A DNA stretch of 64,000 bases from Planobispora longispora (GCF_016863135.1 NZ_BOOH01000033.1:140077-204076), one strand, 5' to 3'. Shown: positions 16,355-26,084, counted from the stretch's first letter. Numbers and translations: made by a program. Notes: generated by a model not told the origin, from the letters alone.

Positions 16355-17566
16355 TCAGTGCGCCACCGCCGCCGCTCCGTGCTCGTCGATGAGCGCCCCC
16401 GTGGTGAACCGTTCGAGACCGAACGGCTCGGCCAGCGGGTGCGGCCTGCCGGAGGCGATCGTGTCGGCGTAGACCCAGCCGGAGCCGGGCGTCGCCTTGA
16501 ACCCGCCCGTCCCCCAGCCGGCGTTGACCAGCAGTCCGTCCACCGGGGTCGTCCCGATGATCGGGGAGGCGTCCGGGGAGACGTCCACGATCCCGGCCCA
16601 GGTGCGCACCACCCGCACCCGCTTGAAGATCGGGAACAGCTCCAGCGCGGCGGACATCTGCTCCTCGATGACGTGGAAGGACCCGCGCTGGCCGTAGGAG
16701 GTGTAGGGGTCGATGCCCGCGCCCATGACCAGCTCGCCCTTGTGCGCCTGGCTGACGTAGACGTGCACCGCGTTGGACATGACCACGCAGTTCAGCACCG
16801 GCTCCAGCAGCTCCGAGACCAGCGCCTGGAGGGGGTGCGACTGCAGCGGCAGCCGCAGGCCCGCCCTGGCGGCCAGCACGCTGGTGTGCCCGGCCGCGGC
16901 CAGCGCGACGGTCCCGGCCGCGATCCGTCCCAGCGAGGTCAGCACGGCCCGCACCCGGCCGCCCGTGATCTCGAACCCGGTGACCTCGCACCCCTGAATG
17001 AGATCGACTCCGAGCGCGTCGGCTCCCCGCGCGTATCCCCAGGCGACGTGGTCGTGCTTGGCGATGCCGCCGCGGCGCTGGAGGGTCGCGCCGAGCACCG
17101 GGTGGCGGGTGTGCCCGCCGACCTCGAGGATCGGGCAGAAGGCGCGCGCCTCGTCGGCGTCCAGCCACTCGGCGTCGACGCCGTTGAGCACGTTGGCGTT
17201 GACCCGCCGCCGCCCCTCGCGCACGTCGTGCAGGCTGTGGGCGAGGTTGAGCACCCCGCGCTGGCTGAACATCAGGTCGTAGTCCAGCTCGGCGGAGAGT
17301 CCCTCCCAGAGTTTCAGGGAGTGCTCGTAGATCGCGGCGCTCTCGTCCCACAGGTAGTTCGAGCGGATGACGGTGGTGTTGCGGGCCATGTTGCCGCCCG
17401 CCAGCCAGCCCTTCTCCAGGACGGCGACGTCCGTGATCCCGTGGTTCTCCGCCAGGTAGTAGGCGGTCGCCAGGCCGTGCCCGCCGCCTCCGACGATCAC
17501 CACGTCGTAGGAGGGGCGGGGGTCCGGGTTCCGCCAGAGGAAGTCGGGGTGGGCCCGCGCGCTCAC
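16355..17566 (-). CDS. soxB: Sarcosine oxidase beta subunit
   Basis: This 403-residue FAD-dependent amine oxidase is the catalytic subunit. The nucleotide-binding motif is [19 protein letters not shown] (22-40). [12 protein letters not shown] at 170-181 holds His171 and His173, the latter in the position of the histidine that binds FMN covalently in characterised beta subunits. The C-terminal part has [29 protein letters not shown] in the flavin-contacting region. It is the second gene of the block, 128 bases after the dimethylglycine oxidase-like gene. The usual glyA neighbour of soxBDAG operons is absent here. Confidence 0.93.
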   Translation of the reverse strand: MSARAHPDFLWRNPDPRPSYDVVIVGGGGHGLATAYYLAENHGITDVAVLEKGWLAGGNMARNTTVIRSNYLWDESAAIYEHSLKLWEGLSAELDYDLMFSQRGVLNLAHSLHDVREGRRRVNANVLNGVDAEWLDADEARAFCPILEVGGHTRHPVLGATLQRRGGIAKHDHVAWGYARGADALGVDLIQGCEVTGFEITGGRVRAVLTSLGRIAAGTVALAAAGHTSVLAARAGLRLPLQSHPLQALVSELLEPVLNCVVMSNAVHVYVSQAHKGELVMGAGIDPYTSYGQRGSFHVIEEQMSAALELFPIFKRVRVVRTWAGIVDVSPDASPIIGTTPVDGLLVNAGWGTGGFKATPGSGWVYADTIASGRPHPLAEPFGLERFTTGALIDEHGAAAVAH

Positions 17567-17606
17567 CGGGGGACCCGCCGTTCGCTCCGATCCATGACCG
17601 TCCTGT

Positions 17607-17646
17607 CGCTCGTCCGCTCGTCCGCTCGTCCGCTCGTCCGCTCGTC
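17607..17646. repeat. Five 8-bp tandem copies (CGCTCGTC)
   Basis: Five perfect copies of CGCTCGTC run from 17607 to 17646, with degenerate copies continuing to about 17690. They sit between soxB and the end of the dimethylglycine oxidase-like gene. A variant of that gene's last codons (AGCGGTAG) recurs just downstream of its stop, which suggests a slippage-prone 3' region. Confidence 0.8.
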
Positions 17647-17694
17647 CGTCGTTCTTCCCGTCTACCGCTCGTCCCGGCTGCCCGTTCGTCCGCC

Positions 17695-20322
17695 CTACCG
17701 CTTGATCCGGGACATGGCCGGGTCGAAGAGCGGTTCGGCGGCCACCCGCGCGGGCACCCGTTCCCCGAAGTACTCCACCTCGACGGCGGTGCCCGGCGCC
17801 GCCGCGGCGGCCGGGAGCCAGGCGTAGGCGATCGCCCGGCCGAGGGTGTGCCCGTAGGCGGCGCTGGTCACGTAACCGGCCGCGCGCCCGTCGTGGAAGA
17901 CCGGTTCCCCGCCCATGACGACCCGCTCGGTGAGCAGCGGCACCAGCCTGCGCGTCACCTCGCCGCCGCGGGCCCTGAGAGCTTCGAGGGCCTGCCTGCC
18001 GACGAAGTCGTCGCCGTCGTCACCGCTCTTGCCCATCCGTACGGCCCAGCCCAGCCCGGCCTCCTCCGGCCGGTGCTCCGGGGTCATGTCCACGCCCCAG
18101 AGCCGGTAGCCCTTCTCCAGCCGCAGGCTGTTGAAGGCGGCCCGGCCCCCGGCGGCGACGCCGTGCCGGCGGCCCGCCTCCCAGAGCAGGTCCCAGAGCC
18201 GCAGGCCGAGGTCGGCGGTGGTGTAGATCTCCCAGCCCAGCTCGCCGACGTACGAGAGCCGCATCATCGTCACCGGCACCTGGCCGACATAGCCCGATTT
18301 AACGGTGAAATAGCGGAAACCTTCGTTGGACAGGTCCAGATCGGTGAGCGGCTGCACCAGGTCCCGCGCCCGCGGTCCCCACACGCCGACGCAGCACGTC
18401 CCGGGGGTGACGTCCCGCACGCCCACCCCGTCCGGCGGGGCGTGCCGGCGCAGCCAGGCGAGGTCGAGGTTGCCGTTGGCGCCGACCTGGAAGCGCTCCT
18501 CGCCCAGCCGGGCCACGGTCAGGTCGGACCTGATCCCGCCCCCGGGGTCGAGCAGCAGCGTGTAGGTGACCGCGCCGGGCGGCTTGTCCACGGCGCCGGT
18601 GGTCATGCGCCGCAGGAAGGCCGCCGCTCCCGGCCCGGTGACCTCGATGCGCTTCAGCGGCGTCATGTCGTACAGCGCCACGCGCTGCCGGGTGGCCCAC
18701 GCCTCGGCGGCGGCGATCGGCGACCAGTAGCGCGCGGCCCACTCGTCGCGCGCCGCCGCGCCGACGAACGCCTCGGCGTCGGGCGCGAGCCGTACCGGAT
18801 CCTCCAGCAGCGCGGCGTTGGCCTCGAACCAGTGGGGCCGCTCCCAGCCGGCGGCCTCCAGGAAGAACGCGCCCAGTTCGCGCTGGCGCGGGTGGAACGG
18901 GCTGGTCCGCAGGGGCCGGGGCGAGTCCATCGGCTGGAGCGGGTGGACGACGTCGTAGACCTCGACGAAGTTCTGCCCGCCGCGCTCGGCGACGTAGGCG
19001 GGCGCGAGCTGGACCGGCTCGAACCGGCTCAGCTCGCACTCGTGCAGGTCGAAAGCGGAGTGGCCGTCCACCAGCCACTCCGCCAGCGCCCTGGCCACCC
19101 CGGCCGAGTGGGTCACCCAGACCGCCTCGGCGACCCAGAACCCGGCCAGCTCCGGAGCCTCTCCGATCAGCGGGAACCCGTCGGGGGTGAAGGAGAAGAT
19201 CCCGTTGACGCCCTCCTCGGGCTTGGACCCGCCGAGCGCGGGCACCAGCTCGGCCGCGTCCCGCCAGGCGGGATCGTAGTCGCCGGGGGTGAACTCCTGG
19301 ACCGACGGCATGGTCGTGGCGCGGAGCGGGATCTCCTCCTGCCGGACGGGCATCGGGCGGTGGGAGTAGGAGCCGACGCCGATCCGGTCGCCGTGCTGGC
19401 GGAAGTACAGGTCGCGGTCCTGGTGCCGCAGGATGGGCAGTACGGCCTCCGCCCCGCCCTCCCCTCCGGCCCCCGCCCCGCCGCGTTCCCCGTCGGAGGA
19501 CCGCACGGCCCGGCGACCGGCGGCGAGCACGGGCAGCGGCCCGGACCGGGCGTACTGATGGGCCAGCGGCAGCAGCGGCACGGTCAGCCCGGCGAGCTCC
19601 CCGATCCGCGGCCCCCAGAACCCCGCCGCGCAGACCACGAGGTCGGCGGGCAGCGTCACCCGTTCCAGGACCTCACCGCCCGCCGGGGACCCCGTGACGG
19701 CCGGAACCCGGCCCGGCCCCCGCGACCCGGCCGCCGGGCCGCCCGTGAGCACCTCGGCGGTGACCCCGGTGACCCGTCCGCCGCGCTGATCCACCGCGAC
19801 CACCCGGTGGCCCGCCAGGAAACGCGCGCCGCGCTCGATCGCCCGGCGGGCCTGGGCCTCGCCGCAGCGCACCGCGTCGGCCAGGCCGTCCGACGGGATG
19901 TGGAAGCCGCCGTGGACCAGGGAGGCGTCGAGCGGCGGCCAGAGCGCGGCGCAGCGGGCGGGATCGACCAGCTCGCTCTCGACGCCCCAGGATGCGGCCC
20001 AGCCGTGTCTTCGGTGCAGGTCGCGCCAGCGTTCGGGGGTGGTGGCGACCTCCAGGCCGCCGACCTGGGTGAAACACGGCTTTCCGTCGAGCGATAAATC
20101 GCGGTATTTCGCAACCGTGTAAACCGCGAAATCCGTCATCGTCTTCGACGGATTGGTCTGGAAGACCAGGCCCGGCGCGTGGGAGCTGGAGCCGCCCGCG
20201 GCGAAGAGCGGCCCCTGCTCCAGGACGGTGACGTCCGTCCAGCCCCGCACGGTGAGCTCGTCGGCGAGGGCGCAGCCCACGATGCCGGCTCCGATGATCA
20301 CAACACGAGGCCGGCCCGCCAT
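17695..20322 (-). CDS. Dimethylglycine oxidase/dehydrogenase-like FAD-GcvT enzyme
   Basis: This 875-residue two-module enzyme has an N-terminal D-amino-acid-oxidase-type domain with [17 protein letters not shown] (7-23). His48 in [11 protein letters not shown] is in the position of the histidine that binds FAD covalently in dimethylglycine oxidases. A C-terminal GcvT-type folate domain follows (about 520-860, with [18 protein letters not shown]). Size and order match dimethylglycine oxidase (about 830 residues), with an extra Gly/Ala-rich insert near 280. It should demethylate N,N-dimethylglycine to sarcosine, the substrate of the downstream SoxBDA. Sarcosine dehydrogenase is an alternative. 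Direct repeats lie upstream. Confidence 0.85.
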   Translation of the reverse strand: MAGRPRVVIIGAGIVGCALADELTVRGWTDVTVLEQGPLFAAGGSSSHAPGLVFQTNPSKTMTDFAVYTVAKYRDLSLDGKPCFTQVGGLEVATTPERWRDLHRRHGWAASWGVESELVDPARCAALWPPLDASLVHGGFHIPSDGLADAVRCGEAQARRAIERGARFLAGHRVVAVDQRGGRVTGVTAEVLTGGPAAGSRGPGRVPAVTGSPAGGEVLERVTLPADLVVCAAGFWGPRIGELAGLTVPLLPLAHQYARSGPLPVLAAGRRAVRSSDGERGGAGAGGEGGAEAVLPILRHQDRDLYFRQHGDRIGVGSYSHRPMPVRQEEIPLRATTMPSVQEFTPGDYDPAWRDAAELVPALGGSKPEEGVNGIFSFTPDGFPLIGEAPELAGFWVAEAVWVTHSAGVARALAEWLVDGHSAFDLHECELSRFEPVQLAPAYVAERGGQNFVEVYDVVHPLQPMDSPRPLRTSPFHPRQRELGAFFLEAAGWERPHWFEANAALLEDPVRLAPDAEAFVGAAARDEWAARYWSPIAAAEAWATRQRVALYDMTPLKRIEVTGPGAAAFLRRMTTGAVDKPPGAVTYTLLLDPGGGIRSDLTVARLGEERFQVGANGNLDLAWLRRHAPPDGVGVRDVTPGTCCVGVWGPRARDLVQPLTDLDLSNEGFRYFTVKSGYVGQVPVTMMRLSYVGELGWEIYTTADLGLRLWDLLWEAGRRHGVAAGGRAAFNSLRLEKGYRLWGVDMTPEHRPEEAGLGWAVRMGKSGDDGDDFVGRQALEALRARGGEVTRRLVPLLTERVVMGGEPVFHDGRAAGYVTSAAYGHTLGRAIAYAWLPAAAAAPGTAVEVEYFGERVPARVAAEPLFDPAMSRIKR

Positions 20323-20344
20323 GCGCCCTCCGGGTGTTCCCTAA

Positions 20345-20371
20345 TACGCAACAATCACCGGACTACGCAAC
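20345..20371 (-). promoter_or_regulatory. Direct repeat operator candidate before the dimethylglycine oxidase gene
   Basis: TACGCAAC occurs at 20345-20352 and 20364-20371 (GTTGCGTA on the coding strand), spaced 19 bases, just upstream of the start at 20322. The stretch is locally AT-rich. A regulator of the methylated-glycine block probably binds here, but no regulator gene lies in the window. Confidence 0.4.
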
Positions 20372-20416
20372 GAACATAAGGCGCGGCGGAACGCCGAACA
20401 AGAGGAGAACCGTCGA

Positions 20417-20788
20417 TCAGGCTCGGCCGTAGGAGTCTTCGAGGCGCTCGATGTCGTCCTCGTCGAAGTAGCCGAACGCTATCTCCAGGATCCTGGTGGC
20501 CGGGCCCGAGGAGCTGAGCCGGTGGGTCTGACCGGCGCGGATGAGAACCCGGTCACCGACCGCCGGCTCCGTCCGCACTCCGTCGATCTCGAAGACCGCG
20601 CCCGGGTCCAGGGCGACCCAGAGCTCGTCGCGGTGCTCGTGCCGCTGCAGACTGAGCCGCTGGCCGGGGGCGACGTCGATGATCTTCACGGTGGTCGGCT
20701 CGTTGAGGGTGAAACGCTCGAACCCACCCCACGGACGCTCGTCGCGCACCACGGCGCCGAGCCGGTCGACTTCCAGCAAGATGCCCTC
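20417..20788 (-). CDS. Cupin of the mannose-6-phosphate isomerase type II family
   Basis: This single-domain cupin has about 123 residues from the ATG at 20788; an earlier ATG at 20830 lacks a ribosome-binding site. DERPWGGFERF near the N-terminus is the signature of type II phosphomannose isomerase cupins. The metal-site residues are visible in LQRHEHRDELWVAL and the second cupin motif in IRAGQTHRLSSSG. The full-length enzymes also carry a GDP-mannose pyrophosphorylase domain, which is missing here. It may be a small sugar-phosphate isomerase or a sensor-like cupin. Its place between the SDR and the dimethylglycine oxidase genes on the same strand suggests co-expression. Confidence 0.75.
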   Translation of the reverse strand, partial: EGILLEVDRLGAVVRDERPWGGFERFTLNEPTTVKIIDVAPGQRLSLQRHEHRDELWVALDPGAVFEIDGVRTEPAVGDRVLIRAGQTHRLSSSGPATRILEIAFGYFDEDDIERLEDSYGRA

Positions 20789-20887
20789 CATCTGCTCCAC
20801 AATGTAAGAGAAATTTTCGCATGCGCACATGACAGATGCGCATTATTCATGCAACTAGCCGATTAATTCATGTGATCGAAATTTGAT
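20789..20887. promoter_or_regulatory. AT-rich intergenic region with palindromic repeats
   Basis: This short gap before the cupin gene is far richer in A/T than its surroundings. It contains two copies of the palindromic TGCGCA, inside ATGCGCA repeats (20819 and 20835), and several CATGA/TCATG words. It probably holds the cupin promoter. I cannot place -35 and -10 boxes with confidence. Confidence 0.35.
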
Positions 20888-21646
20888 TCACGTGACCAGA
20901 ATCCCGCCGTCGACCGGGATCACCGCGCCGGTGACGTACGATCCCGCGTCGCTCGCCAGGAAGACGGCGGCCGCCACCAGCTCGGCCGGGTCCCCGGCGC
21001 GCTTCATCAGCACCCGGTTCTCCAGCTGCCAGGCCATGTATCCCTCGGCGTACTGTTCGGTCATCTCCGAGGCGAAGAAGCCCGGCTCCAGGCAGTTGAC
21101 CCGGATGCCGCGCCGCGAGGTCCACTGCTGGGCCAGGTCGCGGGTGAGGCCGACGACCGCGGCCTTGGAGGCGCTGTAGGCGGCCTGCGGCAGGCCCGCC
21201 GTGGTCTCCCCCAGGATGCTGCCGATGTTGACGATCGAGGAGCCGGGGCGCATGACGCGCGCACACGCCTGGGCCATCCAGTAGGTGCCGTGCAGGTTGA
21301 TGTCCACGACCTGCCGGAACTGCTCGGGCGTCTCCTTGAGCGCGGGCACCGCCGTGCCGACGCCGGCGTTGTTGATCAGGACGTCCACCGCGCCCAGCTC
21401 CGCGACCGCCGCCTCCACCAGGGCCTGGCAGTCCTCGGGCCGGGTCACGTCGGTGGCGAGCGCCACGCACCGGCGGCCGGTCTCCTCCACCAGCGCCCTG
21501 GTCTCCTCCAGGCGGTCCTTGCGACGGGCGCCGATCACGATGTCGGCTCCGGCCTCCGCCAGGCCGCGGGCGAAGGCGACGCCCAGCCCCGAGGAGGCGC
21601 CGGTGACGATGGCGACCTTGCCGTCCAGCCGGAATCGGTCCAGCAT
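20888..21646 (-). CDS. Short-chain dehydrogenase/reductase
   Basis: This 252-residue classical SDR has a start at 21646, supported by GGAG 8 bases upstream. The cofactor motif is TGASSGLGVAFARGLAEAG (about 15-33). NNAG is present in VLINNAGVG, and the catalytic residues are Ser (NIGSILGE), Tyr and Lys in YSASKAAV. The acidic and basic residues after the second strand (GARRKDR) suggest an NADP preference, as in many 3-oxoacyl or sugar-alcohol dehydrogenases. The substrate cannot be told from sequence. It is the most upstream gene of the minus-strand block that ends with sarcosine oxidase. Confidence 0.85.
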   Translation of the reverse strand: MLDRFRLDGKVAIVTGASSGLGVAFARGLAEAGADIVIGARRKDRLEETRALVEETGRRCVALATDVTRPEDCQALVEAAVAELGAVDVLINNAGVGTAVPALKETPEQFRQVVDINLHGTYWMAQACARVMRPGSSIVNIGSILGETTAGLPQAAYSASKAAVVGLTRDLAQQWTSRRGIRVNCLEPGFFASEMTEQYAEGYMAWQLENRVLMKRAGDPAELVAAAVFLASDAGSYVTGAVIPVDGGILVT

Positions 21647-21790
21647 GCGAATCTCCTTCACCCGGGGAACACACCGAACGAGATTCTAGAGGCGGACGGC
21701 GCATGCCCTCGACGGCGCGCTCCCGCAGCGCACCCCCGGATCTCCGCCGTCGCGGTCGCGACGACGGAACGACCCGGGGAACGCCACGCC

Positions 21791-21925
21791 TCACGGCGGC
21801 CGCCCTCCTTGACGACCCGCTCGCCTCAGAAGCCGTACTTCCTTGACGGCATGCTCGCCTCAGAAGCCGTACTTCCTTGACGGCATGCTCGCGTCAGAGG
21901 CCGTACTCCTTGACGATGCGCTCGT
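21791..21925. repeat. 34-bp tandem duplications of a gene's 3' end including its stop codon
   Basis: Read on the minus strand, the last 33 bases of the TPR gene (codons ERIVKEYGL plus stop) are followed by two identical 34-base copies, each with an extra A, and one more diverged copy. TGA occurs at 21894-21896, 21860-21862, 21826-21828 and 21791-21793 (written TCA on the plus strand). The 34-base period puts successive stops in different frames. Confidence 0.85.
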
Positions 21926-24170
21926 GCCGCTCGACCTCGACGTCCACGGCCTTGGCCAGTTCGAGCCAGGCCAGCGGGTGCACCCAGCGCTCGGTGGCGT
22001 CGTCGAGCACCGCGTCCAGATCGACCGGGGTGGCGTCCGGCGGGATCGCGATCCAGCCGAACACGCCCGGCAGGGGCTCGCCCGTCGTCGGGTGGGTGAC
22101 CTTGTAGTTCTCGTCGCTGTAGACCCACATCGGCCAGCCGCGCTCGGCCATGACCTCGTTGAACTCGGTCCAGTCGGCCTCGCTCGGCGCCGCGCCGTCG
22201 AAGAACCAGCTGGTGTAGCCGCCGGGACGGAGCACGCTGACCGCCGCGAACGGCGGGATGAAGCCCTCCTGCTCGGCGGGGTCCTCCGGGACGGGCTCCA
22301 GCAGCGCGGGGTCGAAGACGACCACGTCACCGGCGTTGTACTCCATGCCGGGCGGCTGCGGGATGGCCAGGCGGGCCGTGGCCGGGCCGGTGCGCAGGCT
22401 GAGGACCTGGCGCTGGCTGCCGTCGGGGGCGGGGAGGATGACGCGGATCAGGCCCATCTCCTCCTCGATCGGCCCCTCGGAGGACGAGAGCGGCATGCCG
22501 ATCTTGGCGGCCCCGGCGCGGACGGTCTCCCAGTCCTCGGCGGCGGTCGCCATGGTGATCATCCGCCAGACGTCCTCACCCTCGATCTCCTCGGAGTCGA
22601 GGATCTCCTTCAGGATCGCGGCGCCCTTGGCGTTGTCGCCGGTCTGCTGGACGGTGCTGGCCCACAGGCGGCGCGCCTCCAGGCCCGCGCCCGCGGCGAC
22701 GGCGGCCTCCGCCTCGGCCGCGGCCTGCTCCCAGCGCTCCCGCGCGCGGTGCAGGCGGGCCAGGGCCATGTGGCGCAGGGCGACGGGGAGCCGCTGGGCC
22801 ATCTGCTCCAGGCGCTCGTCCTGGCGGGCCTCGATCAGCAGGCCGGTGAGGTAGGAGACGTCCTGCTCGTCGGCGGTCTCGACGGCGCCGGACTCGACCA
22901 GCATGTTCCAGTAGACGTCCGCGCCCCTGGCCGGGTAGCCGAGGAAGCCGATGGTGGTCGTGTGCCGGCGGGTGGCCTCGACGTCCTGCCCGGACAGCGG
23001 CTCCAGCCAGCCCACCCAGCGCTCGGGGTCGGCGTTGAACCCGTCGGCGGCGTCGAAGTAACCGACCAGCTCGTCCTGCGGACCGGGCGCCTCGGGGGCG
23101 GTCGTCGCGTCGGCGGCGGCGCGCAGGGCGGCGATCCGGCCGGCCACGTCGTCCGGGTTCTTCAGCTCCGCGGCGGTCGACTCGGCCAGGTCGGCCAGGG
23201 CGCGGGCCTGCCAGACACCCTGGCGGGCGACGGCGAGGTCGCCGGCGACGAGGGCGAGGTCGATGCGCGCGCGGTAGCCGCCCATCACGGCGAAGTAGTC
23301 GACCCACTGCTTGATGACGCGGCCGAGCTGCCAGCTGTTGGTGATCCGCTCCGAGCCCGCGAGCCCGCGCACGGCGTGCGCCCACTCCACCCAGACGCGG
23401 GGGTGGTCGCCGACCACGTCGAGGTCGGGCAGGGCCTCCACCGCCTCGTCCACGCGCTCCAGCGTGGCGAGCACGAACGCGCGGAGCACACCCTCGCGGT
23501 GCTGCTTGGCCACCGGGTCGTCGGGCTTGAAGCCGGCCGCGGCGTCGAGCGCGGTGAGCGCGTCCTCCGCGCGGCCGGCGGCCAGCAGCGCCCGGACGGA
23601 GGCCGCCCCCAGCTCCCAGCTCGCCTCGCGCCCGGCGGCGCCGAGCTCCGCCACGGCGGCCTCGGCGTGCGCGACGGCCTCGTCGGCGCGGCCGGCGTCG
23701 ACCAGCGCGGCGACGTACTGCTCGGCGACGGCGGAGAAGGCCTGCGAAGCGGGCTCGACCCCCAGGGCCGCCAGGGCCTCGAGCCGCTCGGCCGCGTAGC
23801 CGGGGCCGTCCGTGTTGGCCTGGGCGATCGCCAGCGCGACGACGGCGCCCGGGGCGGAGGGGCAGTCACGCACGTCCTCGCGCCCGGCGAACTCCACCAG
23901 CGTCCGGGCGTCGTCGAGGGCGACCACGCCCTGAGCGCGGTTGCCGATGCGGCCGATCAGGTGCCAGTAGCGGGCGTAGAACTCCAGCCAGGGCAGCCCC
24001 AGGTTCTCCGCCTGCTGCGCGATGGCCGGGGCCAGCACGTCGAGCTGCGCGTAGCGGCCTTCCAACGCCTGGGCGGGAACGTCGCCGATCGCCATCGCCA
24101 GACCGGTGTTCCCGGCTTCGTGCAGTTGCCGCTGGGTCTCGCCGACCCAGGACCAGATGTCCACGTCCAT
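21894..24170 (-). CDS. Large TPR-repeat protein of unknown function
   Basis: This protein has about 758 residues from the ATG at 24170. The frame opens 12 codons earlier at a TTG with no ribosome-binding site. It is mostly helical repeats of TPR type (about residues 30-520), for example PASQAFSAVAEQYVAALVDAGRADEAVAHA and later ALARLHRARERWEQAAAEAEAAV. The C-terminal 180 residues change to a beta-rich domain with many Pro/Trp (VFDPALLEPVPEDP, GGYTSWFFDG, RGWPMWVYSDENY), which I do not recognise. There is no signal peptide or membrane segment. It probably acts as a cytosolic scaffold. Tandem copies of its 3' end follow the stop. Confidence 0.75.
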   Translation of the reverse strand: MDVDIWSWVGETQRQLHEAGNTGLAMAIGDVPAQALEGRYAQLDVLAPAIAQQAENLGLPWLEFYARYWHLIGRIGNRAQGVVALDDARTLVEFAGREDVRDCPSAPGAVVALAIAQANTDGPGYAAERLEALAALGVEPASQAFSAVAEQYVAALVDAGRADEAVAHAEAAVAELGAAGREASWELGAASVRALLAAGRAEDALTALDAAAGFKPDDPVAKQHREGVLRAFVLATLERVDEAVEALPDLDVVGDHPRVWVEWAHAVRGLAGSERITNSWQLGRVIKQWVDYFAVMGGYRARIDLALVAGDLAVARQGVWQARALADLAESTAAELKNPDDVAGRIAALRAAADATTAPEAPGPQDELVGYFDAADGFNADPERWVGWLEPLSGQDVEATRRHTTTIGFLGYPARGADVYWNMLVESGAVETADEQDVSYLTGLLIEARQDERLEQMAQRLPVALRHMALARLHRARERWEQAAAEAEAAVAAGAGLEARRLWASTVQQTGDNAKGAAILKEILDSEEIEGEDVWRMITMATAAEDWETVRAGAAKIGMPLSSSEGPIEEEMGLIRVILPAPDGSQRQVLSLRTGPATARLAIPQPPGMEYNAGDVVVFDPALLEPVPEDPAEQEGFIPPFAAVSVLRPGGYTSWFFDGAAPSEADWTEFNEVMAERGWPMWVYSDENYKVTHPTTGEPLPGVFGWIAIPPDATPVDLDAVLDDATERWVHPLAWLELAKAVDVEVERHERIVKEYGL

Positions 24171-24243
24171 GGGACGCCAGTCTGCCAGGTCGGGGAGGAT
24201 GCCCAAAACGGCTCGCGCTCCCGGCCCCCGCCCGGCGGCACGC

Positions 24244-24335
24244 GGACCCGTCCCGGACGCCCCGCCTCCCCTTCCCGGCTCACGGGCCCGTCCCGGACGG
24301 CCCGCCCCGCCTTTCCCGCTCGCGGGCCCGCCGGA
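24244..24335. repeat. 40-bp tandem repeat downstream of a stop codon
   Basis: Units starting at 24244, 24284 and 24324 share GGRCCCGTCCCGGAC and a GC-rich remainder, with a 40-base period and about 2.3 copies. The array begins directly after the stop of the minus-strand gene that ends at 24336 and fills the gap before the TPR gene. Confidence 0.7.
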
Positions 24336-25094
24336 CTATCCCGCCTGGCCGGCCAGTCCCGTCAGCTCCACCACCTCGGCGGCCTCTTTCTCGTCCAGGA
24401 CGGAGAAGGCGGGCGCCATCAGCCGGTCGGTGAGCTCCTCGGCCCGCGCCCGGCGCTCGACCAGCTCCGGGCTCGGCGCCGGGTACGGCTCCGGCCACTC
24501 GAAGAAGCGCGCCACGGCCTCCCCCGCCGAAAGCCCGAGCGGGGTGCCGTCGTGCGCGGCCAGCAGCGTGGCCTCCAGCGGCGTCACGCCCTCGGCCAGG
24601 ACGGCCACCGCGTGCAGGCCGCCGCGCAGCTCACGGACCAGGTGCATGAGCTGCGTGACCCGGGCGGGGGCGTCATCGGGCAGCGGCAGCCGCCGCCAGC
24701 CGGCGAAGAGCGGGGCGCCGAGCACGTCGGCGTTGTCCACCACCGGTTCCAGCAGCTCGGCCAGGCGCGACGCCCCGGCGAAGCCGCCGAGCCTGCGGCG
24801 GCCCCATTCGTGACAGGCCCCGGCGTAGAGCTCGACCGCCTCGTCGACCGGGAGCGACCGGCCGGCCTCCCAGTTCTCCCTGACGTGTTCGGCGGGGAAG
24901 AAAACTGTGGCCGCGAGGACCACGTCGGCGTCCACCTCGCCGAGCACCCCGCACCGGCCGCGGAAGTACATCGCCCGGGGGCTGAGGCCCGTCCGCTCGC
25001 ACAGCCCCTTGACCTCTCGCGAGATCATGAACCCGCCGCCGAGCTTCCCGATCGTCCCCTTGACCGCCGCCGCCGTCGCCTGCGAATCCGTCAT
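24336..25094 (-). CDS. SCO6745-family-like protein
   Basis: This 252-residue cytosolic protein is mainly alpha-helical. The pattern (SREVKGLCERTGLSPRAMYFRGRCGVLGEVDADVVLAATVFF, then VDEAVELYAGACHEWGRRRL) matches the SCO6745 family, whose biochemical function is unknown. GLHAVAVLAEGVTPLEATLLA with PLGLS is the second family hallmark. It lies between dapF and the TPR gene on the same strand, with a gap of about 96 bases from dapF, so it may be transcribed with it. No catalytic motif stands out. Confidence 0.6.
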   Translation of the reverse strand: MTDSQATAAAVKGTIGKLGGGFMISREVKGLCERTGLSPRAMYFRGRCGVLGEVDADVVLAATVFFPAEHVRENWEAGRSLPVDEAVELYAGACHEWGRRRLGGFAGASRLAELLEPVVDNADVLGAPLFAGWRRLPLPDDAPARVTQLMHLVRELRGGLHAVAVLAEGVTPLEATLLAAHDGTPLGLSAGEAVARFFEWPEPYPAPSPELVERRARAEELTDRLMAPAFSVLDEKEAAEVVELTGLAGQAG

Positions 25095-25190
25095 ACCGAT
25101 CCCCTCCTTCTCGGTCTACCAAAGGAACCCAGCTTCTCTCACCAGAACAACCTTCGGCAACCCGGAGTCCCCACCCTAAGGGCGAGAAGA

Positions 25191-25997
25191 TCAGAGGCCG
25201 GTCTCGCCCGAGGCCACCAGGACCGCCGGACCCGCCAGGTAGCTGGTACGGCCGTCGAGGGTGACGGTGACGGTGCCGCCGAGCACCTCGACCTCCCAGG
25301 TCCCGGTCTCCTCCCCGGCGAAGCGGGCGGCGGCCACGGCCGAGGCGACCGAACCGGTGCCGCAGGACCGCGTCTCGCCCGAGCCCCGCTCGAAGACCCG
25401 CATCACGACCCGGCGCGGGCCCACCGGGTTGAGCAGCTCGACGTTCACCCCGTTCGGGAACGCCGCCGGGTCGAACCCGGGCTGCCGGGTCAGGTCGAGC
25501 CCGGCCACCGGGTCCTCGATGACGCACGCCAGGTGCGGGTTTCCCATGTCCACGCGGAGCCCGCCGTACTCCGCACCGGAGACGGTCGCGCGGCTCTCCC
25601 CCAGCACCCGGGGCATGCCCATGTCCACGGTCACGTCACCGGTCTCCGCCAGCCGCACCCGCTTGATCCCGCCCCGCGTCGCCACGCCGAACTCGCCGGC
25701 CGCGGCCAGCCCGGAGTCCACCAGGTAACGGGCGAAGACGCGCACCCCGTTGCCGCACATCTCGGCCACGCTGCCGTCGGCGTTGCGGTAGTCCATGAAC
25801 CACTCCGCCTCGCCCGCCTGCTCCGCCGCCTCCGGGACGAGCTTGGTCCGCACCACCCGCAGCACGCCGTCCCCGCCGATCCCGGCCCTGCGGTCGCAGA
25901 GCGCCGCCACCCGCGTGCCGGGGAGCTCCAGCTCCCCTTCCGGATCGGGGAGGATGACGAAGTCGTTCTCGGTGCCGTGACCCTTGACGAAGCGCAT
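25191..25997 (-). CDS. dapF: Diaminopimelate epimerase
   Basis: This 268-residue enzyme converts LL- to meso-diaminopimelate in lysine and peptidoglycan synthesis. The two catalytic cysteines are Cys81 in EMCGNGVRVFARYL and Cys212 in RSCGTGSVASAV. The N-terminus MRFVKGHGTENDFVILPD is typical, and the start at 25997 has GAGGG 4 bases before it. Eleven earlier codons are not conserved. The gene follows miaA on the same strand (88 bases), the order seen in many actinomycetes. Length is normal. Confidence 0.95.
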   Translation of the reverse strand: MRFVKGHGTENDFVILPDPEGELELPGTRVAALCDRRAGIGGDGVLRVVRTKLVPEAAEQAGEAEWFMDYRNADGSVAEMCGNGVRVFARYLVDSGLAAAGEFGVATRGGIKRVRLAETGDVTVDMGMPRVLGESRATVSGAEYGGLRVDMGNPHLACVIEDPVAGLDLTRQPGFDPAAFPNGVNVELLNPVGPRRVVMRVFERGSGETRSCGTGSVASAVAAARFAGEETGTWEVEVLGGTVTVTLDGRTSYLAGPAVLVASGETGL

Positions 25998-26084
25998 GCC
26001 CTCAACTCTATTGACGGCGACGTCGCGCATCGCGGCCCGGGGGCCGGTAACCGGCGCCCGCGCCGCGCGCGTTCCCCCGCCGGT

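Noticed and set aside
12505..20344. Glycine riboswitch upstream of the sox block
   Set aside because: No leader of suitable length or conserved aptamer core is visible before any gene of the block.
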